Assembly (NCBI GenBank): GCA_030603635.1
Contig: JAUVXK010000021.1
Span: forward strand, 1-34,033
Direction of reading: 5' to 3'
Length of the DNA stretch: 34,033 bases
Source: Burkholderiales bacterium
Lineage (GTDB): Bacteria > Pseudomonadota > Gammaproteobacteria > Burkholderiales > Burkholderiaceae_C
In this document: in pieces, positions 1 to 8,101 of the stretch
How the letters are laid out: each line of letters begins with the position of its first letter
Numbering within the stretch: the first letter of the stretch is position 1
Notes under the pieces: model-generated
Databases searched by the model: none
The model's input: the letters and a program-made list of their open reading frames with translations, nothing else
What the model was told of the DNA's origin: nothing
Program-made: the position numbers and the translations under genes

Positions 1-420
1 GAAGGCGTGGCCGCCAACGTGCAGCGCACCCGCGGCGCCATCGGCTACGTCGAATACGCCTACGCCAAGAAGAACAACATCCCCTACATGGCCGTGCAGA
101 ACGCGGCAGGCAACTTCGTGCGTCCTGACGAAACCACCTTCGCAGCTGCCGCCGCCGGAGTGGACTGGTTCAGCGTGCCGGGCATGGGCGTCTCCATGGT
201 CAACCCCCAGGGTGCAAACTCCTGGCCCATCAGCACCGCCTCGTTCATCCTGATGTACAAGGAACCTGCCAACGTGGCCGAGAGCAACGAGGTGCTGAAG
301 TTCTTCGACTGGGCGTTCAAAAATGGCCAGAAGATGGCTGTCGAGCTCGACTACGTGCCCCTGCCCGACAGCCTGACCAACGACATCCGCAGCAAGGTGT
401 GGTCGCAGATCAAGCGCTGA
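1..420 (+). CDS. pstS: Phosphate ABC transporter substrate-binding protein PstS (3' part only)
   Basis: Only the last 139 codons are present; the gene begins before the window. PstS is the periplasmic protein that binds inorganic phosphate and delivers it to the PstCA channel. The visible part reads as the C-terminal lobe of a PstS protein: it has the segment RGAIGYVEYAYA, then SWPISTASFILMYK, and ends in a helix with FFDWAFKNGQKMA and LDYVPLPDSL, all typical of the family. The frame is open from base 1 to a TGA at 418-420. It is followed by a strong hairpin and then pstC on the same strand, so it is the first gene of a pst operon. The signal peptide, the upstream promoter and any Pho box lie outside the window. 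Identity is secure from family resemblance and from the neighbours. Confidence 0.95.
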   Translation, partial: EGVAANVQRTRGAIGYVEYAYAKKNNIPYMAVQNAAGNFVRPDETTFAAAAAGVDWFSVPGMGVSMVNPQGANSWPISTASFILMYKEPANVAESNEVLKFFDWAFKNGQKMAVELDYVPLPDSLTNDIRSKVWSQIKR

Positions 421-444
421 TCGTCATCTGAACGCTTGAACTCG

Positions 445-480
445 CACCCGTCGGCCACTTTCAGCGGCCGACGGGTGTTT
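445..480 (+). terminator. Hairpin between pstS and pstC, probable partial terminator/attenuator
   Basis: A perfect 12-bp inverted repeat (445-456 with 466-477) closes a 9-base loop just after the pstS stop. Only three T residues follow it, so as an intrinsic terminator it should be leaky. By position it could reduce read-through into pstC and protect the 3' end of pstS mRNA, which would favour abundant PstS over the membrane subunits. The structure is seen; the role is inferred. Confidence 0.6.
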
Positions 481-499
481 ACGTGAAAAGGCATAGAAA

Positions 500-1519
500 A
501 TGGCGACAGGCGATCCCCCCGTGTCCATCAAGGCATCCATGAACAACGAAGACATGTCACACGAGACGGGTTCTGCCCGCATGGTGGCCATAGCTCGGCG
601 CCAGCAGGTGCAGGACTTCTTCTTCCACCGCGTCACCCAACTGTTTTCCCTGCTGGTGCTGGCCGCCCTGGTCGGTATCATCGTGTCGTTGTTCATGAAT
701 GCATGGCCGGCATTCAAGGCGTTCGGTGTGCAATTCCTCTGGACCGTCGAGTGGGACGTGGTGAACGAGGAGTTCGGTGCTGCCATGGCCATCGTGGGCA
801 CGCTGCTCACGGCTGGCATCGCCATGCTGATCGCGGTGCCGCTGGCTTTCGGCATAGCCCTGTTCCTCACTGAAACCTGCCCGGTGTGGCTGCGACGCCC
901 GCTGGGCACGGCGGTGGAGTTGCTGGCGGCCGTGCCGTCCATCATCTACGGCATGTTCGGCCTGTTCGTGTTTGCGCCGTTGTTCGCCGATTATTTCCAG
1001 GTGCCCTTGCAGCAGGTGCTTGGCGGCATGCCGATCATCGGCTCGCTCTTTGGCGGCGTGACCAACGGGTTGGGCATCCTCGCGGCCGGCATGATCCTGG
1101 CCTTCATGGTGCTGCCTTTTGTGGCGGCGGTGATGCGCGACGTGTTCGAGATCGTTCCGCCCATCCTGCGCGAATCGGCCTACGGTCTGGGTTGCACCAC
1201 CTGGGAAGTGGTGCGCAAGGTGGTGCTGCCGTACACCCAGAAAGGCGTGATCGGCGGCGTGATGCTGGGTCTGGGCCGCGCGCTGGGCGAAACCATGGCC
1301 GTGACCTTCGTGATCGGCAACGCCAATCGGATGCCTACCTCGCTGTTCTCGCCTGGCACCTCCATCGCTTCCGTGCTGGCCAACGAATTCGGTGAAGCGT
1401 TCGAGATGCACATGCACACGCTGTTCGCTCTGGGTTTCCTGCTTTTCGGCATCACCTTCATCGTGCTGGCTCTGGCCAAGATCCTGGTCAACCGTGCGGA
1501 AAAGGCCAGAGGGGTCTGA
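500..1519 (+). CDS. pstC: Phosphate ABC transporter permease PstC
   Basis: PstC is one of the two inner-membrane permease subunits that form the phosphate channel with PstA. The 339-residue product has about six hydrophobic segments, starting near residue 45 (FSLLVLAALVGIIVSLF). The ABC-permease cytoplasmic loop is near residues 220-265 and includes LRESAYGLGCTTWEV and GLGRALGETMAV, a typical EAA-type motif. The ATG at 500 has an AAAAGG sequence eight bases upstream. A second in-frame ATG at 539, with AAGG upstream, would give a product 13 residues shorter and cannot be excluded. It lies between pstS and pstA, two bases from the pstA start, in a standard pst operon. Confidence 0.95.
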   Translation: MATGDPPVSIKASMNNEDMSHETGSARMVAIARRQQVQDFFFHRVTQLFSLLVLAALVGIIVSLFMNAWPAFKAFGVQFLWTVEWDVVNEEFGAAMAIVGTLLTAGIAMLIAVPLAFGIALFLTETCPVWLRRPLGTAVELLAAVPSIIYGMFGLFVFAPLFADYFQVPLQQVLGGMPIIGSLFGGVTNGLGILAAGMILAFMVLPFVAAVMRDVFEIVPPILRESAYGLGCTTWEVVRKVVLPYTQKGVIGGVMLGLGRALGETMAVTFVIGNANRMPTSLFSPGTSIASVLANEFGEAFEMHMHTLFALGFLLFGITFIVLALAKILVNRAEKARGV

Positions 1520-1520
1520 C

Positions 1521-2375
1521 ATGGAATTCAATCAATCGCTCTACAACCGTCGGCGCCGCAGCAACGCCATCGGCCTGTTCCTGTCCATGACGGCCATGGC
1601 TCTGGGCCTGACCGTGCTGCTCTGGATTCTCTACGTGCTGTTCTACAACGGTTTTGCGGCCATCGACTGGGCGATGTTCACGCAGGACACCCCAGCTCCC
1701 GGATCCGAGGGGGGCGGCCTGCGCAACGCCATCGTGGGCAGTGCCATGCTGGTGGGACTGTCGGTGCTGGTGTCCACCCCGATCGGCATCCTGGCCGGCG
1801 TGTATCTGGCCGAATACGGCGACACCAGCAAGACGGCCGAAATCACCCGCTTCGTCACCGACATCATGCTGTCGGCCCCATCGATCGTGCTGGGTCTGTT
1901 CGTCTATGCCATCGCGGTGGCCACGGTGGGCAATTTCTCGGGTTACGCCGGCAGTCTCGCGCTCTCGCTGATTGCTGTGCCGGTGGTGGTGCGCACCACC
2001 GAAAACATGTTGCGGCTGGTGCCAGGCAGCCTGCGCGAGGCGGCATTTGCCCTCGGGGCCCCGCGCTGGAAGGTGGCCACCATGGTCACGCTGCGGGCCG
2101 CCAAGGCAGGCGTGATCACCGGTGTGCTGCTGGCCATCGCCCGCATCAGCGGCGAAACCGCGCCGTTGCTTTTCACCGCACTCAACAACCAGTTCTTCAC
2201 CACCGACATGGGCGGCCCCATGGCCAACCTGCCCGTCTGGATCTACCAGATGGCCATGAGCCCGTTCGAGAACTGGAACCGTCTGGCCTGGGGTGGCGCC
2301 TTGATCATCACCATGACCGTGCTGATCCTCAACATCATCGCTCGCGTGCTGTTCCGCGAAAAAGTCAGCGCCTGA
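1521..2375 (+). CDS. pstA: Phosphate ABC transporter permease PstA
   Basis: This is the second permease subunit of the high-affinity phosphate importer. The ATG at 1521 lies one base after the pstC stop and has GAGGGG at 1509-1514, within the pstC end, as ribosome-binding site. The frame is open further upstream inside pstC, but that stretch is arginine/serine-rich and unlike any permease, so the start at 1521 is preferred. The 284-residue product has a first membrane segment near residues 20-45, a periplasmic loop with FTQDTPAPGSEGGGLRNAI, and the permease loop LREAAFALGAPRWKVA. ISGETAPLLFTALNNQF near the C-terminus is characteristic of PstA. Tight spacing suggests translational coupling to pstC. 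Confidence 0.95.
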   Translation: MEFNQSLYNRRRRSNAIGLFLSMTAMALGLTVLLWILYVLFYNGFAAIDWAMFTQDTPAPGSEGGGLRNAIVGSAMLVGLSVLVSTPIGILAGVYLAEYGDTSKTAEITRFVTDIMLSAPSIVLGLFVYAIAVATVGNFSGYAGSLALSLIAVPVVVRTTENMLRLVPGSLREAAFALGAPRWKVATMVTLRAAKAGVITGVLLAIARISGETAPLLFTALNNQFFTTDMGGPMANLPVWIYQMAMSPFENWNRLAWGGALIITMTVLILNIIARVLFREKVSA

Positions 2376-2399
2376 CCTACGCTTACACAGGAAAACATC

Positions 2400-3176
2400 A
2401 TGACTGAAACGGCTATCGCCCAGAAAAACGCCATCGAGGTGCGCAACCTCAACTTCTTCTACGGCAAGTTCCAGGGCCTCAAGGAGGTGAACCTCGACAT
2501 CGTCGAGCGCAAGGTCACGGCGTTCATCGGCCCTTCGGGCTGTGGCAAGTCCACGCTGCTGCGCACGCTCAACCGCATGTACAGCCTGTACCCGGGCCAG
2601 CGCGCGGAAGGGCAGATCAATTTCTACGGCCAGAACATCCTCGACGACAAGCAGGACTTGAACCTGCTGCGCGCCCGCATCGGCATGGTGTTCCAGAAAC
2701 CCACGCCATTTCCCATGACGATCTACGACAACATCGCCTTCGGGGTGAAGCTTTACGAAAACCTGAGCCGCTCCGAAATGGATGATCGCGTGGAATGGGC
2801 CCTGACCAAGGCCGCGCTGTGGAACGAGGTCAAGGACAAGCTCAACCAGAACGGTCTGAGCCTTTCGGGCGGTCAGCAACAGCGCCTGTGCATCGCACGC
2901 AGCGTGGCGGTGAAACCCTCGGTGTTGCTGCTGGATGAGCCGACGTCCGCACTGGACCCGATTTCCACGGGTAAAGTGGAGGAACTGGTGCACGAACTCA
3001 AGCAGGACTACACCATCGCAATCGTCACGCACAACATGCAGCAGGCCGCCCGCTGCAGCGACTACACCGCCTACATGTACCTGGGCGAGCTCGTGGAATA
3101 CGGTGCCACCGAGCAGATCTTCTTCAAGCCCAAGCGCACCGAGACCGAAGACTACATCACAGGAAGGTTTGGTTGA
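2400..3176 (+). CDS. pstB: Phosphate ABC transporter ATP-binding protein PstB
   Basis: PstB is the cytoplasmic ATPase that powers phosphate import. The 258-residue protein has a Walker A motif GPSGCGKST at residues 44-52, a Q-loop in [12 protein letters not shown], the ABC signature LSGGQQQR, a Walker B ending in [12 protein letters not shown], and the switch histidine in [26 protein letters not shown] is diagnostic for PstB among ABC ATPases. The start ATG has AGGA at 2389-2392. It follows pstA by 24 bases and its stop nearly touches phoU, consistent with one transcript. Length matches the usual 250-260 residues. Confidence 0.97.
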   Translation: MTETAIAQKNAIEVRNLNFFYGKFQGLKEVNLDIVERKVTAFIGPSGCGKSTLLRTLNRMYSLYPGQRAEGQINFYGQNILDDKQDLNLLRARIGMVFQKPTPFPMTIYDNIAFGVKLYENLSRSEMDDRVEWALTKAALWNEVKDKLNQNGLSLSGGQQQRLCIARSVAVKPSVLLLDEPTSALDPISTGKVEELVHELKQDYTIAIVTHNMQQAARCSDYTAYMYLGELVEYGATEQIFFKPKRTETEDYITGRFG

Positions 3177-3178
3177 TC

Positions 3179-3880
3179 ATGGCCGACAAACACCTCTCCA
3201 GCCAGTTCGATGCCGAACTGAGCAACATTTCCACGCGCGTGCTCGAGATGGGTGGCATCGTCGAGTCCCAGTTACGTCAGTGCATCTACGCGCTGCACCA
3301 CCTGAGCGTCGAGACGGCCGACCAAGTGCTGGAGCTTGAGCAGCGCGTCAACCGCCTCGAGGTCGAAATCGACCACGACATCACCTCCACCATGAGCCGG
3401 CGCCAGCCGACAGCGCGCGATCTGCGGCTGCTGGTGGGCGTCTCGCGGGTGATTGTGAACCTGGAGCGCGCGGGGGACGAGGCGTCCCGCATCGCCCGCA
3501 TGCTCAAATCGTTCGTCGAGGCGGGGGCACCCCGTTCGCTGCCGGTGGCCGACCTTGCCACCTCGACCCAGCACGCCACCGACCAGATGCACCAGACCCT
3601 CGATGCCTTTGCCCGACTCGATGTGCAGGCAGCGCTGGCCATCATCAACGAGGACGACCGCATTGACGCCGAGTACGAAGGCTACTTCCGCCAGCTCATC
3701 ACCTACATGATGGAGGACCCGCGCACGATCAGCAGCAGCCTCAACCTGCTGTTCCTGGCCAAGGCCATCGAGCGGGTGGGCGATCATGCCAAGAACATCG
3801 CGGAAGCCACCATCTATGTGGTCAAGGGTGCGGATGTGCGCCACACCACGCCCGAACAGCGGGAGTCGGCGGTCCAATGA
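3179..3880 (+). CDS. phoU: Phosphate signalling protein PhoU
   Basis: PhoU is a peripheral cytoplasmic protein that links the Pst transporter to the PhoR kinase and keeps the Pho regulon off when phosphate is plentiful. The 233-residue product is all-helical in character with two PhoU-type repeats. It carries the metal-binding style motifs EVEIDHDITS in the first half and ERVGDHAKNIAEATIYV near the C-terminus. The ATG at 3179 begins MADKHLSSQFDAELSN, a typical PhoU start. A TTG at 3173, overlapping the pstB stop, is an alternative: the AGGAAGG at 3161-3167 is 5 bases from the TTG and 11 from the ATG. I favour the ATG by family resemblance. The stop overlaps the phoB start. Confidence 0.95.
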   Translation: MADKHLSSQFDAELSNISTRVLEMGGIVESQLRQCIYALHHLSVETADQVLELEQRVNRLEVEIDHDITSTMSRRQPTARDLRLLVGVSRVIVNLERAGDEASRIARMLKSFVEAGAPRSLPVADLATSTQHATDQMHQTLDAFARLDVQAALAIINEDDRIDAEYEGYFRQLITYMMEDPRTISSSLNLLFLAKAIERVGDHAKNIAEATIYVVKGADVRHTTPEQRESAVQ

Positions 3881-4602
3881 GAAAGCTGCCCCGTGTCCTG
3901 GTGGTCGAGGACGAGCCGGCCATCGCCGAACTCATCGCGGTCAACCTGCGCCACAACGGTTTTGCTCCCACCGTCGTGTTCGACGGTGAATCGGCGCAGC
4001 GCGAAGTGGACTCGGTGCTGCCGGATGTCGTCCTGCTTGACTGGATGCTGCCCGGCGAAAGCGGCGTGGCGCTCGCCAAGCGCTGGCGCCAGCAGGAACG
4101 CATGAAGACGGTTCCCCTGATCATGCTGACGGCCCGTACCGAGGAGACCGACAAGGTGCAGGGCCTGGATGCAGGTGCCGACGACTACGTGACCAAGCCG
4201 TTTTCCACGCAGGAACTGCTTGCTCGCATCCGCGCCGTGCTGCGTCGTCGGGCCCCCGAGGTCGTGAACGACGCGGTGCAGCTGGGTGATCTGGCCCTGG
4301 ATGCGGCCACCTACCGCGTCACGCTCCAGGGACAGGAGCTCAAGATCGGCCCCACCGAATTCAAGCTGCTGCACTACCTGATGAAACACCCGGAACGGGT
4401 GCACACCCGTGGCTCACTGCTGGACCGCATCTGGGGTGACCACGTGTTCATCGAGGAGCGTACGGTGGACGTACACGTCAAGCGCCTGCGGGAATCGCTC
4501 GGCGTGGCAGGCGCTATGATTGAAACCGTGCGGGGTGCGGGCTACCGCATCACCGCCCAACCCCAAGCCCTCAAAGCCAAAAACGACCCCACCCCAGCAT
4601 GA
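3877..4602 (+). CDS. phoB: Phosphate regulon response regulator PhoB
   Basis: PhoB is the DNA-binding response regulator of phosphate starvation. The receiver domain (about residues 6-120) has the acidic pair E11-D12, the phospho-acceptor D55 in LLDWMLPG, the switch Thr in LIMLTAR and the conserved Lys in VTKPFS. The C-terminal OmpR/PhoB winged helix (about 135-230) has IGPTEFKLLHYLM, the recognition helix region EERTVDVHVKRLRESL and the terminal VRGAGYRI. The ATG overlaps the phoU stop by four bases (ATGA), and the stop overlaps the phoR start in the same way, so the three are translationally coupled. The length of 241 is slightly above the usual ~230 because of a tail of about 12 residues. 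Confidence 0.96.
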   Translation: MRKLPRVLVVEDEPAIAELIAVNLRHNGFAPTVVFDGESAQREVDSVLPDVVLLDWMLPGESGVALAKRWRQQERMKTVPLIMLTARTEETDKVQGLDAGADDYVTKPFSTQELLARIRAVLRRRAPEVVNDAVQLGDLALDAATYRVTLQGQELKIGPTEFKLLHYLMKHPERVHTRGSLLDRIWGDHVFIEERTVDVHVKRLRESLGVAGAMIETVRGAGYRITAQPQALKAKNDPTPA

Positions 4603-5912
4603 TTCGCCGTCCCCTGGAACTGCTCGCACTCACACTGGCGGGGGGCTTGAGCGGGGCGTGGCTGGCCGAGGGTGAGTGGGCCCCGGTGCTGGGCTCGCTG
4701 GCCGGTGCAGCGATCTGGATCACGCTGGACAATGTGCGCGCGGCCCGGGTCCTGGCCTGGCTGCGCCACGGCCATGCAGTGCGCCCGCCTCAGACCTCGG
4801 CCGTCTGGGCCGAAGTGGTCGAGCGGGCCCGCAAGGGATTCAAGGCGCTCAACCGCAAGGCCCGAAAGAGCGATGTCCGGCTGCAGGAGTTTCTTGCGGC
4901 CATCCAGGCATCCCCCAACGGGGTGCTGCTGCTGAACCGCAACGCCGTCATCGAATGGTGCAACTTCACGGCGGCGCAGCATCTGGGCTTTGACTCCAAG
5001 CGCGATTTGCACCAGCAGATCCGCAACCTCGTGCGCGATCCGGTCTTCATCGAATACCTGAATCATGGGGACTACTCCCAACCGATCGAAATCGACGGGC
5101 GTGACGCCACGCCAGGGCACCCGCAGCGCATCTCCATCCATATACACGTCTACGGCAAGGGCCGCCGCCTCATGCTCACGCGCGACGTCACGGCTCTCGA
5201 ACAGGCCGAGGCGATGCGCCGGGATTTCGTGGCCAACGTCTCGCACGAGATCCGCACACCCCTGACGGTGGTTTCCGGTTTCATCGAAACCTTGCTGAAC
5301 CTGAATCTGTCTCCCGAAGAGCAGCGGCACTACCTGCAGCTCATGGACGTGCAGGCCCAGCGCATGCAAGGGCTGGTGAGCGACCTGTTGATGCTCTCCA
5401 GACTGGAGGGCAGCCCGGCCCCGGGCGGAAGCGAATGGGTCGGATCCCGTACCTTGCTGGAGCAGGTGGCGGGGGAGGCCCAGGCCCTGTCAGACGTGAT
5501 CGGTGGCGGCGCTCATCGCATCGTCATCCTGCCTTGCGAACCGTTCGAGATAGCGGGCGCGCGCTCCGAGCTGGCCAGCGCCATGTCCAATCTGCTCAAC
5601 AACGCGGTGCGCCACACACCAGCCGGCAGCGAAGTGCGTGCCGGCTGGCGTCTTACGGCAGAGGGTGGTGCCGAGTTCTTCGTTCAGGACAACGGTCCCG
5701 GCATCGCTCCCGAGCATCTGCCCCGTCTGACCGAACGCTTCTATCGTGTGGACCGAAGCCGTTCCCGTGAAACGGGGGGGACGGGGCTGGGTCTGGCGAT
5801 CGTCAAGCACGTGGCTCAGCGACACGGGGGGCACATGCAGGTGGAGAGTACCCTGGGTCAGGGCTCAACTTTCACCATCACGCTGCCGCCGAGCCGGGTA
5901 CTCGTGGCGTGA
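4599..5912 (+). CDS. phoR: Phosphate regulon sensor histidine kinase PhoR
   Basis: PhoR is the inner-membrane kinase/phosphatase for PhoB. The 437-residue protein starts with two short hydrophobic segments (about residues 7-23 and 28-44) with almost no periplasmic loop. This is usual for PhoR, which senses PstSCAB/PhoU state rather than a periplasmic ligand. A PAS-like domain follows (about 95-200, with NGVLLLNRNAVIEWCN), then the HisKA dimerisation domain with phospho-acceptor His216 in VSHEIRTPL. The ATPase domain has an N-box NLLNNAVRHTP, G1 DNGPGI, the F-box region ERFYRV and G2 GGTGLGLAIV. The ATGA overlap with phoB supports co-translation. It ends the operon, 18 bases before a convergent gene. 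Confidence 0.96.
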   Translation: MIRRPLELLALTLAGGLSGAWLAEGEWAPVLGSLAGAAIWITLDNVRAARVLAWLRHGHAVRPPQTSAVWAEVVERARKGFKALNRKARKSDVRLQEFLAAIQASPNGVLLLNRNAVIEWCNFTAAQHLGFDSKRDLHQQIRNLVRDPVFIEYLNHGDYSQPIEIDGRDATPGHPQRISIHIHVYGKGRRLMLTRDVTALEQAEAMRRDFVANVSHEIRTPLTVVSGFIETLLNLNLSPEEQRHYLQLMDVQAQRMQGLVSDLLMLSRLEGSPAPGGSEWVGSRTLLEQVAGEAQALSDVIGGGAHRIVILPCEPFEIAGARSELASAMSNLLNNAVRHTPAGSEVRAGWRLTAEGGAEFFVQDNGPGIAPEHLPRLTERFYRVDRSRSRETGGTGLGLAIVKHVAQRHGGHMQVESTLGQGSTFTITLPPSRVLVA

Positions 5913-5930
5913 AGCGGAGGGCAGGGCCCT

Positions 5931-7670
5931 TCAGGGGGCCCGCTCGAACATCATCCATGTGTCCCGGTTGTCACGCAACCGTGCGATCTTCGTCATGAGA
6001 CGCCACTCGTCCATTGCCACGGCGCCCTGCAGGCGCACGTAGTCCGCCGTATCCACCACCAGCCGCGAGCAGGTATGGATCTCCGTAGACGGTGCACGAA
6101 CCACACGCAGTCCGCCGTGGTATTGCAGCCCGGCGATCTGCGCCTGGCTCAGTCCGAATGTCGCCACGCAGTCCCCCGCTGGAACGGCCGCAGCCACCCG
6201 CTCAGACATGGGGCGCTGTCCCATGCCGTGGTTCAGCAGGGGAAGCCACAGCGTCATCAGCAACACCCAGCACAGGGTACTGCCAGCGGCCGAGAGCACG
6301 AGGCTTTTCCAGATCGCCGGCCGATGCCGGCCAACACGCCAAGCCATGACCCCCAACCATCCCAGCGTCACCACCACCGCCGGCACAAAAGCGATCAGCT
6401 GGAAGGTGGGCTCGAAGTTCGGAGCCAGACGGGCCACGTTCGACGCTGGCTTGGCAGGGTTGCCGGTCATCATGGCGATCCAGACGGTCCAGATGATCAC
6501 GGCCCCACCGGTGAAAAACAGCAGGGCAAACCAGTCGATCAATGCGGTGACGCTGCGTCGCAGCGTCGGCAGGGCGAAGGCGGCCAGCGCTGCAAGGGCG
6601 GGAAGCGCCAGCAGCAAGGTGCGATCACTGCCTCGTTGCCATCCCGTGGACAGCAGCACGGCCAGCACCCACAGGAAGGGCAGCAGCCAGTGGGTGCTGA
6701 GCCATTGCCGCCGCCACGACCACAGCGCCCACAGCGCCAGCAGGCCGATGGGCCAGGTGAACCAGACGAGCAGACGCCCGAGGCTGCGCCAGGCGTCGTA
6801 GCGTCCCCAATAGGCCAGCGAGGCATCGCGCCACCAGCCGCCTGGCCAGGTCCATCCATACACCAAGGCCGCAGCCGTGAGGGCCCCTACCGCACAGACC
6901 AGGAACACCCAACGGGGGGCGGGGGGAATAGCATCGGTCAGGGAGCCGAACGGGCGACGGCGAGACAGCGACTGAAGCGCACCCACCACCACGGGCAATG
7001 AGCCGATCAGCAAGGCCAGGCCTGGGGCGCCGCTGAGAGCGAGCCCCCAGGACGAGAGCCAGGACAAAGCCACCGTTTTCCAAGGATACCGTGCGTGTGT
7101 GCTGAAGCAGCGTGTCGCCGCATGAAACCCGACCGTTACAAAGGCAAGCCTGGCAGGATCGACACTCGTCTCGTGGGCCAGCATCGCCAGTCCCAGGCTG
7201 GCGATGAGTGCCAGCAAGGCAGCGTCTGCCATGGCCCGGGCGTAATCGACCGGGCGGGCCTCTCCGCCAAAGGCGAAACTCACGGGCTGGGCGCCGGGCG
7301 CGCGGGCCAGATGCAGAACCGCGTACCAGGTGCTGGCGAAGGTGACGCACAGCAGCAGGGCAAATGGTACCTTCGCGGCCAGATTGGCGGGCAGGATGGG
7401 CAACGCCTGGATTGCCCAGGCCCCGAGCCAATAGGGCAACCAGCCGGCTCTGGCGGGTGGCTCACCCAGCAGCGAAGGCGTCAGCCATGCCCCGATCGGT
7501 GCCTGAGCCAGTTCGAACATCACGCCGAAAGCCGCGAGATCCTCGTTGCGCCAGGGATCCCTGCCCAGAAAGCCGGGCACGATGTAGAACAGCCCCAGCA
7601 ACACCAGCACCCACCGGGGCAGGCGGCGGGCGGCCAGTTGGGTGACGATGGCGGGGGTGGGGCGGATCAC
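5931..7670 (-). CDS. Multipass membrane protein, ArnT/GT-C-type glycosyltransferase-like, acceptor unknown
   Basis: The 579-residue product is mostly hydrophobic, with about ten to twelve predicted membrane segments and a soluble C-terminal part (about residues 480-579). Soon after the first membrane segment comes GRDPWRNEDLAAFG. An acidic pair after a tryptophan in the first extracytoplasmic loop is the catalytic signature of GT-C enzymes such as ArnT and protein O-mannosyltransferases, which move a sugar from a polyprenyl-phosphate donor. From this I infer a polyprenyl-sugar-dependent transferase in the inner membrane; donor and acceptor cannot be told. The start is a GTG with no visible ribosome-binding site, just downstream of promoter-like elements, so it may be read from a leaderless mRNA. 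It converges on phoR and has no partner gene of known pathway nearby. Confidence 0.7.
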   Translation of the reverse strand: MIRPTPAIVTQLAARRLPRWVLVLLGLFYIVPGFLGRDPWRNEDLAAFGVMFELAQAPIGAWLTPSLLGEPPARAGWLPYWLGAWAIQALPILPANLAAKVPFALLLCVTFASTWYAVLHLARAPGAQPVSFAFGGEARPVDYARAMADAALLALIASLGLAMLAHETSVDPARLAFVTVGFHAATRCFSTHARYPWKTVALSWLSSWGLALSGAPGLALLIGSLPVVVGALQSLSRRRPFGSLTDAIPPAPRWVFLVCAVGALTAAALVYGWTWPGGWWRDASLAYWGRYDAWRSLGRLLVWFTWPIGLLALWALWSWRRQWLSTHWLLPFLWVLAVLLSTGWQRGSDRTLLLALPALAALAAFALPTLRRSVTALIDWFALLFFTGGAVIIWTVWIAMMTGNPAKPASNVARLAPNFEPTFQLIAFVPAVVVTLGWLGVMAWRVGRHRPAIWKSLVLSAAGSTLCWVLLMTLWLPLLNHGMGQRPMSERVAAAVPAGDCVATFGLSQAQIAGLQYHGGLRVVRAPSTEIHTCSRLVVDTADYVRLQGAVAMDEWRLMTKIARLRDNRDTWMMFERAP

Positions 7671-7676
7671 GCGAAA

Positions 7677-7704
7677 ACTATAGCCTCTGGTGGCGACATT
7701 CCAA
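7677..7704 (-). promoter_or_regulatory. Candidate promoter for the GT-C-like gene
   Basis: On the minus strand TTGGAA (7699-7704) and TATAGT (7677-7682) are separated by 16 bases. They match the housekeeping consensus at four and five of six positions. The expected start of transcription falls at about 7669-7671, on the GTG start codon at 7670. The elements are seen; activity is inferred. Confidence 0.45.
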
Positions 7705-7705
7705 C

Positions 7706-7728
7706 AAAAAAGCAGCCCGAGGCTGCTT
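7706..7728 (-). terminator. Intrinsic terminator of rpmE2
   Basis: On the minus strand, 22 bases after the L31 stop codon, an 8-bp stem with a 3-base loop (arms 7721-7728 and 7710-7717) is followed by a run of T residues reading TTTTTGTTGG. This is a compact intrinsic terminator that separates rpmE2 from the next minus-strand gene. Confidence 0.8.
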
Positions 7729-7750
7729 CTTTGTGGAGGGCCGACGGAAT

Positions 7751-8005
7751 TTACTTGGCGGCACGGGCAAAGCGGTTGCGGAATTTCTCCACACGGCCAC
7801 CCATGTTGTCCACGCTCTTCTGCGTGCCGGTATAGAAGGGGTGCGATTCGCTGGAGGTATCCAGCTTGAACAGCGGCAGTTCACGGCCATCGTCCAGCTT
7901 GACGGTTTCCTTGGTGTTGACACAGGAGCGGGTCACGAACTGGAAGCCGTTGGACAGGTCCACGAAACAGACGTCGCGGTAGTTCGGGTGAATGCCTTCT
8001 TTCAT
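7751..8005 (-). CDS. rpmE2: 50S ribosomal protein L31, type B
   Basis: L31 is a small protein of the large ribosomal subunit that bridges to the 30S head. The 84-residue product begins MKEGIHPNYRDVCFVD and contains SSESHPFYTGTQKSVDNMGGRVEKF, the type B pattern. The paired CxxC zinc ligands of type A are absent; the two cysteines (in DVCF and RSCVN) are isolated. Type B proteins are generally zinc-independent. The ATG at 8005 has GAGGA seven bases upstream. The frame is open further upstream, but that part overlaps the likely promoter and is not conserved-looking. It lies downstream of rho, and an intrinsic terminator follows. Confidence 0.95.
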   Translation of the reverse strand: MKEGIHPNYRDVCFVDLSNGFQFVTRSCVNTKETVKLDDGRELPLFKLDTSSESHPFYTGTQKSVDNMGGRVEKFRNRFARAAK

Positions 8006-8071
8006 TGCTGATTCCTCGTTGGAGCGGCAGCCGCAGCCAGCCCATCTGGCGCACTTTCCACAAAGCCTGTA

Positions 8072-8101
8072 ATTGTAGCAGTTGTAGAGGGTGTGAATCA
8101 A
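8072..8101 (-). promoter_or_regulatory. Candidate sigma-70 promoter for rpmE2
   Basis: On the minus strand TTGATT (8096-8101) and TACAAT (8072-8077) are 18 bases apart. The -35 overlaps the rho stop codon. Transcription would start near 8065, leaving a leader of about 60 bases before the L31 start. This would allow rpmE2 expression independent of rho. Confidence 0.55.
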
